From a virus, in IMG/VR virus record IMGVR_UViG_3300042154_001807, positions 1 to 56,548 of that record: a DNA stretch of 56,548 nt; one strand, given 5' to 3'. Below the pieces are notes generated by a model. It was not told the origin of the DNA. It did no database searches and saw nothing but the letters and a program-made list of their open reading frames with translations. How positions within the stretch are numbered: position 1 is the first letter of the stretch; each line of letters starts with the position of its first letter. Below are positions 43,446-50,302 of this stretch, piece after piece. Made by a program: the position numbers and the translations under genes.

Positions 43446-43543
43446 TCTCTCGCCAGTGCTGAGGCGGCGACTCAGGATAAAGCCCTTGAATGGGACAGAG
43501 TGCCTGCCAGCGATGGCTTAAAAACATGACAACTGGCGAGAGA
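43446..43543 (+). ncRNA. Structured RNA element with 12-bp closing helix
   Basis: TCTCTCGCCAGT (43446-43457) pairs perfectly with ACTGGCGAGAGA (43532-43543). Inside are CTGAG-(7)-CTCAG, a short CCC/GGG helix, and GCCA-GCGA-TGGC with a GNRA tetraloop, giving a multibranch junction. It lies 17 bases before the ATG of the coiled-coil recombination gene and has no T-tract. I matched it to no known riboswitch or ribozyme. Confidence 0.7.
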
Positions 43544-43560
43544 TTCAAATCAAATAAATT

Positions 43561-44676
43561 ATGAACAAAACATTACCACCACAAGAGGTCGAGGTGCTAC
43601 CCACGCTCGAGATGTCGGAAGTCCCACAGGAGTTCCAAGTGAAGATTCGCGCCAGTTTCGGAGACCTGATGCACCAAGCTGATGTGCTTGTTACCAAGGC
43701 TCGAGAAATCGCAGCAATGGGAGAGTCTACCGATCAGGAGAAGCAGGCACGGGAGACCCGTCTGGCGCTCGTCAAGGTGCGGACTAGTGCCGAGAAAACG
43801 CATAAGGACATGAAGCAAGACATCCTTGTGCAAGGTCGTGCGATCGACGGGGCGAAGAACATCGTGATCGCTGCTACCCAGCCGTCCGAGAAGGACATGA
43901 AAGCGATCGAGGATCGTGCCGAGCTACGTGCCCAAGAAGAGCGCGACCGTCTGCACGCTGATCGATACGCTGAGCTGAACCAGTTCACGACCGCATACAA
44001 CACACTCAGCCTCGGTCGCCTGACCGCTGAGGAGTATGCAGCGATGCTTGACAACAGCAAGCTGGCACACGAAGCCAGAATTGCCCGTGAAGAGCGCGAG
44101 AAGGCAGAGCGCGAAGCCGCAGCCAAGGCTGAGGAGGAAGAGCGCCAGCGCATTGCTGCCGAGCGTGTAGAGGCTGAGAAGAAAGCAGCAGCAGAGCGTG
44201 CTGAGCTTGAGGCTAAGGCAAAGCGTGAGGAGGCTGCTCGCAAAGAAGCTGAAGCAGTGATCGCAAAGCAGCAAGCAGAGGCTGAAACCGCTCGCAAAGC
44301 TGCTGCTGCGGCACTAGCCAAGCAGCAGGCAGAGGCTGAGGCAAAGCTCGCAGCAGAGCGTAAGTCTGCGGCAGCGGCTCTTGAGGCTGCGGCAGCGGCG
44401 ATTGAGAAAGCAAAAGCTGAGGCAGCACGGCTTGCAAAGATCGAATCCGATCGATTGGCTGCTGCTCGCGCCGATTCCGAGGCTAAGGAACAGGCTGAGA
44501 AAAAAGCAGCCATTGCTCCTGACAAAGTCAAAATCGCTGAATACGCGAAAGAGATTTTAGGGGTCAGGTTGCCTACTGGCAGCACCGACGATGGGAAAGC
44601 AGCTTGCGCTAAAATCAGCAAGGTCATCGAAACAGCACTCGCTGAAATCCGAACCATTTACACAACACTAAAATGA
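43561..44676 (+). CDS. DUF1351-like coiled-coil recombination-associated protein, 371 aa
   Basis: Residues 65-125 (RLALVKVRTSAEKTHKDMKQ, then a helix with AATQPSEKDMKAIEDRAE) resemble DUF1351-type proteins found beside phage recombinases. Residues 150-320 form a long Ala/Glu/Lys coiled coil. The C-terminus has IAEYAKEILGVRLPTG. It is the first gene of the recombination module, preceded by the structured RNA and overlapping the ATPase gene by 4 bases. Confidence 0.6.
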   Translation: MNKTLPPQEVEVLPTLEMSEVPQEFQVKIRASFGDLMHQADVLVTKAREIAAMGESTDQEKQARETRLALVKVRTSAEKTHKDMKQDILVQGRAIDGAKNIVIAATQPSEKDMKAIEDRAELRAQEERDRLHADRYAELNQFTTAYNTLSLGRLTAEEYAAMLDNSKLAHEARIAREEREKAEREAAAKAEEEERQRIAAERVEAEKKAAAERAELEAKAKREEAARKEAEAVIAKQQAEAETARKAAAAALAKQQAEAEAKLAAERKSAAAALEAAAAAIEKAKAEAARLAKIESDRLAAARADSEAKEQAEKKAAIAPDKVKIAEYAKEILGVRLPTGSTDDGKAACAKISKVIETALAEIRTIYTTLK

Positions 44677-45554
44677 TACAAGAAGCACAAAGAAAAGGAG
44701 CCAAGGGAGTTTTCGGATTCGCTGGTCAATCGGGCACTGGGAAAACCTTTAGCGCACTCATGTTCGCGTATGGTCTCGCTGGCTGCGTCGGCAAGCGCAT
44801 GGGATTTCTTGACACCGAGAACCGTCGAGGAAGTCTCTACGCTGACATCCTTCCAGATGGCGACCGATTCATGGCAATGGACATGACCGCTCCGTTCCAT
44901 CCTCGCAAATATGTCGAGGCTATTGCGGAGTTCGAAAAAGCTGGAATCGACACCCTTGTCATCGACTCTATCTCTCACGAATGGGAGGGTCAAGGAGGCT
45001 GCTCCGACATCGCTCTCTACGGGGACTACACCGACGCTCAGTTCTCTGACGGCACATGGTGCGCGAAAGAAGCCAAGCGTGCCCAGTGGCAGGTTGCTAA
45101 GCGCGAGAACCAGAAGTTCGTGAACGCACTGCTACAGTCGAAGATGAACATCGTCGTCTGCCTCCGAGCCAAGGAGAAGTCCAAGGTCGAGCAAGACGGT
45201 GGTGTCAGCTCATTGGGTATCCAGCCGATCTGCGAGAAGAATTTCTCGTTCGAGGCTACCACTCTCTTGCTCATGCAGGACGAGGGTTCGTCTCAGAAGG
45301 TGCTGCGCTGCCCTTCGGCGCTCAGACCCTACCTCGGACGTGCCGATGACTACATCACGGTGCAGGACGGTCTTGCTGTGCGCGAGTGGCTACAGGGAGG
45401 CACTCCTATGACAGCACTCGACAGACTGCGTGCGCAGCTCCTCACCAGCGCTGGGGAAGCCAGAGAGGCACTGTGGAAGTCTCTGACCAAGGATCAGAAG
45501 AAAACTCTAACCGACGACGGCACAGTCGCTCGTTTGAAAGGTGAGACGGTATAA
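44673..45554 (+). CDS. RecA-like ATPase (AAA_24/Sak4-like), 293 aa
   Basis: A Walker A GQSGTGKT (18-25) and a Walker B DTLVIDSISHEW (about 92-103) mark a RecA-type ATPase. The layout matches phage Sak4-like single-strand annealing or recombination ATPases, usually next to an SSB-like partner and an exonuclease, as here. The C-terminal 60 residues are helical. It is ATGA-coupled to the DUF1351-like gene. Confidence 0.7.
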   Translation: MIQEAQRKGAKGVFGFAGQSGTGKTFSALMFAYGLAGCVGKRMGFLDTENRRGSLYADILPDGDRFMAMDMTAPFHPRKYVEAIAEFEKAGIDTLVIDSISHEWEGQGGCSDIALYGDYTDAQFSDGTWCAKEAKRAQWQVAKRENQKFVNALLQSKMNIVVCLRAKEKSKVEQDGGVSSLGIQPICEKNFSFEATTLLLMQDEGSSQKVLRCPSALRPYLGRADDYITVQDGLAVREWLQGGTPMTALDRLRAQLLTSAGEAREALWKSLTKDQKKTLTDDGTVARLKGETV

Positions 45555-45557
45555 TTT

Positions 45558-45785
45558 ATGACTGACGAAGAAATTGAATTCTTTCAGCGTGAGAGCGCTG
45601 AAAGAAAGCGGATCAAAAAAATGGTTGATGACCTAAACGAAAGCGAGAAAGAGCGCAAGTCGTGGAGCAAATCACAAGAGCATAAAGCACCGTCAATAAC
45701 ACGATCCTATGCTGGCGGCAAAACATCGAAGGTCAAAGGGACTGGAAACTTTGACAGAGAGCAAATCAGATACGAAGGAAAATAA
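45558..45785 (+). CDS. Small charged protein, 75 aa
   Basis: Strongly charged helix (IEFFQRESAERKRIKKMVDD) and a basic, Gly-rich tail. It sits between ATPase and exonuclease; function unknown. Confidence 0.5.
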   Translation: MTDEEIEFFQRESAERKRIKKMVDDLNESEKERKSWSKSQEHKAPSITRSYAGGKTSKVKGTGNFDREQIRYEGK

Positions 45786-45789
45786 TAAC

Positions 45790-46701
45790 ATGCAACCACA
45801 AATCATATACAACTACCCGAGAAAAAATTACTTCGCCCCTCATACTGGCGACCACAAGACACTGCGTGTCAGTAAGTCAATGCTTACCGACTTCGTGCCT
45901 AACCCAGCTGCGTGGCTGCTCATGCCTGTGCGCGAATACACAAAGGCGATGAAGTTCGGAAACCTCGTCGACTGCTTAGCACTGACCCCGACCGAGTTCG
46001 AGAACGAATACACAATCCTCCCATCGCACTACCCGTGCAAGCCGACCAAAATAGATCCTCGGGTAGAGAAACCGTGGAACGCTAATTCAAACTACTGCAA
46101 AGCTTTCGAAGCAGGTGTCGAGCTGGACGGCAAGCAAGCTGTGAAGCAAAGCGACTACCAGCAGGCACTCCAAGCGCTGACCATGCTCATGGCATTCAAG
46201 CCATACTCTGAGATGATGGAAGAGGCATCCACACAGGTTGCTATGTTCGGAGAGATTGTCGAAGAGGGATCTATGACCTTGGCTAAGGCGATGATTGACA
46301 TCGTGCCTAACAAAGGGAAGTGGAAGAGCTGCCTCGTTGACATGAAGACTACCGCTGAGATGTCGGAGCATCACTTTGCCAAGACAGTCGCGAAGTTTGG
46401 ATACCACCGTCAGGCTGCTCTGTATCTCGACCTGTGGAACGCATTGTCTGGTGAGAACCGAGACACGTTCTACATCGTATGGGTTCACAGTAAGGCACCT
46501 TACGAAGTGGCTATGAGACCGATCAGCGCCTCAGCAATTGCCGAGGGTCGTCGCTGGTATCGCAGCGCTCTTCGTCTCTGGAACGAATGCGTTACAACGG
46601 GAGTGTTCCCATCACCATGGGATGATATTGAGACCCCGATAGATTTGCCAGCGTTTGTCGAGTTGACATCGTTGGATGACGAAGAAGAAGAAGAAAACTA
46701 A
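45790..46701 (+). CDS. RecE-like PD-(D/E)xK exonuclease, 303 aa
   Basis: KFGNLVDCLALTP, then MIDIVPNKGKWKSCLVDMKT with catalytic Asp170, Asp184 and Lys186 and a downstream YHRQAALYLDLW helix match the RecE C-terminal/PDDEXK family. The enzyme resects double-stranded ends for annealing. I chose the ATG at 45790 over the longer frame because it fits the gap after the upstream gene. The acidic C-terminus (DEEEEEN) is unusual and may contact partner proteins. Confidence 0.75.
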   Translation: MQPQIIYNYPRKNYFAPHTGDHKTLRVSKSMLTDFVPNPAAWLLMPVREYTKAMKFGNLVDCLALTPTEFENEYTILPSHYPCKPTKIDPRVEKPWNANSNYCKAFEAGVELDGKQAVKQSDYQQALQALTMLMAFKPYSEMMEEASTQVAMFGEIVEEGSMTLAKAMIDIVPNKGKWKSCLVDMKTTAEMSEHHFAKTVAKFGYHRQAALYLDLWNALSGENRDTFYIVWVHSKAPYEVAMRPISASAIAEGRRWYRSALRLWNECVTTGVFPSPWDDIETPIDLPAFVELTSLDDEEEEEN

Positions 46702-46726
46702 TACCAATAATTAACTAAATAGAAAA

Positions 46727-47173
46727 ATGAGTAAAATATCACTAAACGATAAGTTAGCAGACCAAGAGGGTGGAGATTATATTCTCGTCCCTGTAGGCTA
46801 CCACGCATTCACAGTTGAAAGCGTAGGAGACGTAGAACTGTCATCCAACGGAAATGAGTTTCTAACCGTTGAGCTGACGTGCGGAGGAACCAAGGTGAAG
46901 GACAAAATTTTCTTAGGTGAGAAATCACTGTGGAGACTTGCCCGATTCTTGAAATCTTTGAAGGGAGGAGAGAGTCTTGGAGACATCGAGTTCGTGCCTG
47001 AAAAGTGCAGGTGGATTGTCGGCAAATCTGGGCAGCTTTTGATCGAGCATGAGAGTCCGACCGAAGGCAAGTATGCAGGCAAGAAATTTGCTCGCGTGAA
47101 GACATACGAGTGGGGGAAAGTGGTCGCTGATCTTGATGAGGATCCAGCAGATGACGACGACGTGCCGTTCTGA
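46727..47173 (+). CDS. DUF669-like / SSB-type protein, 148 aa
   Basis: The beta-rich body (residues 15-125) fits DUF669-type single-strand-binding proteins found in phage recombination operons. The C-terminus ends in an acidic stretch closing with DDDDVPF, almost identical to the SSB tail that recruits partner proteins. It follows the exonuclease by 25 bases. An SSB role is family knowledge plus the visible tip. Confidence 0.7.
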   Translation: MSKISLNDKLADQEGGDYILVPVGYHAFTVESVGDVELSSNGNEFLTVELTCGGTKVKDKIFLGEKSLWRLARFLKSLKGGESLGDIEFVPEKCRWIVGKSGQLLIEHESPTEGKYAGKKFARVKTYEWGKVVADLDEDPADDDDVPF

Positions 47174-47184
47174 TCAATAAACGC

Positions 47185-47286
47185 TGGCATACCGTTTGTA
47201 TGCCACCACACTCGCGCTCATTGCATTGAGGGCATCCTTAAACTAGATACTGGGTGAGCGACCTGAACAGTGGGTGCGAGTGTGGT
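47185..47286 (+). ncRNA. Second structured RNA element
   Basis: A perfect 8-bp hairpin (TGGCATAC-CGTTT-GTATGCCA) is followed directly by a long helix: ACCACACTCGC (47205-47215) with GCGAGTGTGGT (47276-47286); the first A is shared. Inside are CTCA-(6)-TGAG and GGT-(5)-ACC helices. Size and layout resemble the element at 43.45 kb, but the sequences differ. Confidence 0.65.
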
Positions 47287-47292
47287 AATAAA

Positions 47293-47365
47293 ACTATCAT
47301 AGCTCAGAGTAGAGCAGTGGGCTTATAACCCATTGGACAGTGAATTAACGACTCACTTGGTAGCT
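47293..47365 (+). tRNA. tRNA-like, Ile anticodon UAU (imperfect)
   Basis: The D arm (GCTCAGAGTAGAGC) and anticodon arm (GTGGG-CTTATAA-CCCAT) are tRNA-like, giving anticodon UAU. The acceptor pairs over 6 of 7 positions. The T stem AGTGA/TCACT encloses a 9-base loop without the usual TTC, and no CCA is encoded. It could be a real but unusual tRNA, a decayed one, or a tRNA mimic. The remaining 47366-47418 holds one small hairpin. Confidence 0.5.
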
Positions 47366-47418
47366 GTAATAAAATCCACACGCCTTGCCGACGTAATCGG
47401 CTAACAATTTACAAAATT

Positions 47419-47496
47419 ATGAACAAAGAAAAACAAGAAGATGCAATTGCGATTGCAACGGGATGGGAGAACGCCTCTGTGGAGGCACGCCAATAA
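47419..47496 (+). CDS. Possible 25-aa small protein
   Basis: The frame begins in the usual AAAATTATG context (MNKEKQEDAIAIATGWENAS) and stops 5 bases before the next ATG. Supporting evidence is the start context only. Confidence 0.35.
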   Translation: MNKEKQEDAIAIATGWENASVEARQ

Positions 47497-47501
47497 CGAC
47501 T

Positions 47502-47789
47502 ATGAATACACCAACCAACTCCGAGGCGTTGCCTCCCACAAATTGTTCTCGGCGTTGCTCGCCGCAGCTATCTAGTTCCGAAACTACGGCATACCGCGCG
47601 GTGGTCGTTGATGCCGATCAAGACGTAATCTGGACGCGAGACGCTCAAAACAACGTCATCGGCTACACGATTACTAACCCAAAGCCCGTCGCGGGTATGA
47701 GGCACATTCTGGACGATGGGAGTCTCTCTGCGCTAGATGTCCAAATTCATTGCGAGAACAGCCAAGATCAATCAGCACGCAGTGACTGA
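47502..47789 (+). CDS. Hypothetical protein with duplicated N-terminus, 95 aa
   Basis: The first 16 residues (MNTPTNSEALPPTNCS) duplicate the start of the Cys-rich gene at 38.79 kb, at 45 of 50 bases. The rest is unrelated (VVVDADQDVIWTRDAQNNVI), so a shared 5' segment has been joined to a new body. Function unknown. Confidence 0.5.
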   Translation: MNTPTNSEALPPTNCSRRCSPQLSSSETTAYRAVVVDADQDVIWTRDAQNNVIGYTITNPKPVAGMRHILDDGSLSALDVQIHCENSQDQSARSD

Positions 47790-47818
47790 TTGCATCGACA
47801 TGTTCGATAAAAATTATT

Positions 47819-49270
47819 ATGAAACCAAGACCATACCAACAGGAAGGCATCGACCATATACGACGAGCATATGGAAAGAAAATCCGCAAAGTCTTATACG
47901 TCCTCCCGACTGGAGGAGGCAAGACCGTCACGTTCTCATGCATCGCTGCTGGTGCAGCTGTGAAAGGAACTCGGACATGGATCGTTGCGCACCGTCGCGA
48001 ACTAGTGAACCAAGCGAGTAAGACTCTAACATCTTTCGGGATTAATCACGGGATCATGGTCCCTAAGTCAAAGCAGTGGACAGAATCACCAGTGCAGGTC
48101 TGTTCTCTCCAAACCCTTGTCGGTCGCATGTCGAAGGAGCAAGCTCCAAACTTTATCGTCTACGACGAAGCCCATCACGCTACGTCTGGAAGCTATGACA
48201 AGATCATGAAGCATTTCCCCGACGCTAAAATTCTAGGGGTAACAGCGACACCGTGCCGAACTGATGGCAAAGGTCTCGGTGATGTTTTTGAAGAACTGAT
48301 CATCGGTCCTTCTACTGGAGATCTAACAAATGATGGATACCTTTCTTCGGCTAGGTATTTCTGTAGCCCACGAATTGCCGATTTGTCTGGCATAGCGAAG
48401 CGTGGCGGAGACTACGAACGAGAAGCGCTTGCCGAAGCGATGGATCAGAAGCTCATCACTGGTGACGCTATCGAGCATTACAAGCGTCACTGCGACGGTG
48501 TTCCGATGATTGTGTTCTGCGTGTCTGTAGAGCATGCCAAGCACGTCGCTTCCGAGTATATCATTGCAGGATACCGAGCCACCTACGTCGACGGTCAACT
48601 ATCGGACGAAGAGCGTGCGTATCGACTCACGGGTCTCGGTGACGGAACCTTCCAAGTCGTCACCTCCTGCGACTTAATTGGTGAAGGGTTAGACATCCCC
48701 AACGTGGTCGCAGCACAACTCCTAAGACCGACGGAGTCGACAGGTTTGCACATGCAACAGATAGGAAGACCACTCAGACCAGTCTACGCAGCAGGCATGC
48801 CTCTGGACTCGGCGGAAGACAGGCTGGCAGCGATCGCGAACGGGGTGAAACCATACTCTGTGATTCTCGACCACGTAGGCAACTGCGGGTCAGTGGTCAA
48901 TGGTCAGTGGATGACCAAGCACGGGTTCGCGACAAGCCCGAGGGAGTGGTCTCTGGACGGCAAGAAAAAGAAGCCAAAGCTCGAGCCAGACGTTCTTATC
49001 AAGTCGTGCCCAGACTGCTTCAGTGTCCATGCCCCAGCCACCTGCTGTCCGTTCTGTGGGCACGTCTACCAAGTCGTCAAGTCACGCACCGTTGAAATAT
49101 CCAAGGGTGAATTGATAGAAGTCAAGGCACAGGAAGCACTGGCAAAAAAACAGGAAGAAAAAAAAGTTTTTACTCTGAAAGATCTCACAGAACTCGGTCG
49201 TAGCAGGGGATATAAAAATCCAGAGTTCTGGGCTAGAATGAAAATCAAAGGAAGAAAAAATATACGATGA
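47819..49270 (+). CDS. DEAD/DEAH-box superfamily 2 helicase with zinc ribbon, 483 aa
   Basis: Motif I PTGGGKT (30-36), motif II DEAH (116-119), motif III VTATP, motif V region CDLIGEGLDIPN and motif VI QQIGRPLRP (about 313-321) are all present. A C-P-D-C ... C-C-P-F-C zinc ribbon follows (about 397-420), then a basic tail. It probably unwinds or remodels DNA in phage replication or recombination. It overlaps the next gene by 4 bases. Confidence 0.85.
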   Translation: MKPRPYQQEGIDHIRRAYGKKIRKVLYVLPTGGGKTVTFSCIAAGAAVKGTRTWIVAHRRELVNQASKTLTSFGINHGIMVPKSKQWTESPVQVCSLQTLVGRMSKEQAPNFIVYDEAHHATSGSYDKIMKHFPDAKILGVTATPCRTDGKGLGDVFEELIIGPSTGDLTNDGYLSSARYFCSPRIADLSGIAKRGGDYEREALAEAMDQKLITGDAIEHYKRHCDGVPMIVFCVSVEHAKHVASEYIIAGYRATYVDGQLSDEERAYRLTGLGDGTFQVVTSCDLIGEGLDIPNVVAAQLLRPTESTGLHMQQIGRPLRPVYAAGMPLDSAEDRLAAIANGVKPYSVILDHVGNCGSVVNGQWMTKHGFATSPREWSLDGKKKKPKLEPDVLIKSCPDCFSVHAPATCCPFCGHVYQVVKSRTVEISKGELIEVKAQEALAKKQEEKKVFTLKDLTELGRSRGYKNPEFWARMKIKGRKNIR

Positions 49271-49653
49271 CACCATACATATCGACACATTGCAACAAGG
49301 GTAACCTCATAATCACAGACGACGAAGTTGTCTCACTGTGGACACCTTCGCCAGCTGAGCTTCAATGCTTAATAGCTGGAGGAAGCTTGGGAGTTAAAAT
49401 ATCAAAGGCAGAACAAGAGGTGTTTACTCTGATGCCAGACGATCAATCATACTATACTCAGGCTAAGTCGCCAGAGCATGCGATGGAGCTTCTGCCAATC
49501 TCAATGAGGCATTCATCCGATCTCACTAACATAATTAAAAAAGCGTTAGTTTTTCTAGCAGAGAAATTACCAAACGAAGAAAGAACCACTCTCATTTTAA
49601 ATGAGTTCTTGGATCTAACAGCTCAACCAAACATCATAACCACACATGAATAA
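49267..49653 (+). CDS. Hypothetical protein, 128 aa
   Basis: Mixed alpha/beta; the C-terminal half is helical (LTNIIKKALVFLAEKLPNEE). Coupled on both sides to replication genes. No family recognised. Confidence 0.5.
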   Translation: MTPYISTHCNKGNLIITDDEVVSLWTPSPAELQCLIAGGSLGVKISKAEQEVFTLMPDDQSYYTQAKSPEHAMELLPISMRHSSDLTNIIKKALVFLAEKLPNEERTTLILNEFLDLTAQPNIITTHE

Positions 49654-49936
49654 AATCGAATACACAATCAAGTTCTACCGCAACTCTCTCGCCGAGGGAA
49701 TGGTTCCGAGAGAAGCCGTAATGCTATGCGCTGTCGCGCAGTTAACATCAACAGTCAAAGAATGCACCAGTCATGAGGTGACTGAGATTACTGGCGACTC
49801 ACATCCATCGGTGACCTTGAGACGGATGACTTGGTGGCTGAATATCAGAGAGACGAAGAATGCGAAAAACAAAAAAGTATTCTACTACTCGCTCAAGGAA
49901 GACGGTGTGAAAAAACTTCGCAAGCTGATATTATGA
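49646..49936 (+). CDS. Winged-helix-like protein, 96 aa
   Basis: Residues 22-75 (REAVMLCAVAQLTSTVKECT ... SVTLRRMTWWLNIRETKNAK) suggest a helix-turn-helix with a wing, followed by a beta hairpin (KVFYYSLKEDG). It may be a small DNA-binding regulator. It overlaps both neighbours. Confidence 0.5.
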   Translation: MNKIEYTIKFYRNSLAEGMVPREAVMLCAVAQLTSTVKECTSHEVTEITGDSHPSVTLRRMTWWLNIRETKNAKNKKVFYYSLKEDGVKKLRKLIL

Positions 49937-50298
49937 GCCTAACAGAAAAAAATATACAGAACGAGATCCGACTGCACCTCAGTAAAGCAGGAGCTTTGTC
50001 ACTTCGGTATCAGGTCGGTCTGTTTTACTCTCCTGCTGGAGACCCAGTGAAGATAGGGGAGGTAGGAGCCAGCGACCTCATCTGCTGCGTGCCAATACTC
50101 ATTACTCAGGAAATGGTCGGGAAGACATTAGGAGTATTTGCAGCAATTGAGACGAAAAAGATAAACGACAAAACTGCAAAAGGCAGGAAAGAGTCGCAGG
50201 ATAAATTCATCAACCGAGTCCAAGCCCTCGGAGGAATTGCTGGGATAGCACGAAGCACTGAAGACGTAGAAAAATTAATATCAGAAAAGAAAAAATAA
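49933..50298 (+). CDS. VRR-NUC domain nuclease, 121 aa
   Basis: The PD-(D/E)xK core is visible: a G-x-S/A-D unit (GASDLI, Asp48), AAIETKK (Glu73, Lys75) and a downstream Gln in SQDKFI, with the characteristic 'VQALGGIAGIARSTEDV' ending. Stand-alone VRR-NUC proteins are common in phages and act as structure-specific or nicking nucleases near replication genes. The ATGA overlap with the upstream gene fixes the start. Confidence 0.8.
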   Translation: MSLTEKNIQNEIRLHLSKAGALSLRYQVGLFYSPAGDPVKIGEVGASDLICCVPILITQEMVGKTLGVFAAIETKKINDKTAKGRKESQDKFINRVQALGGIAGIARSTEDVEKLISEKKK

Positions 50299-50302
50299 CC
50301 AA

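Noticed and set aside
43446-43543. HDV-like or TPP-riboswitch identity
   Set aside because: A GAATGGGAC string and a GGATAA/GCCAGCG resemblance were noticed, but the partner helices of those classes are absent.
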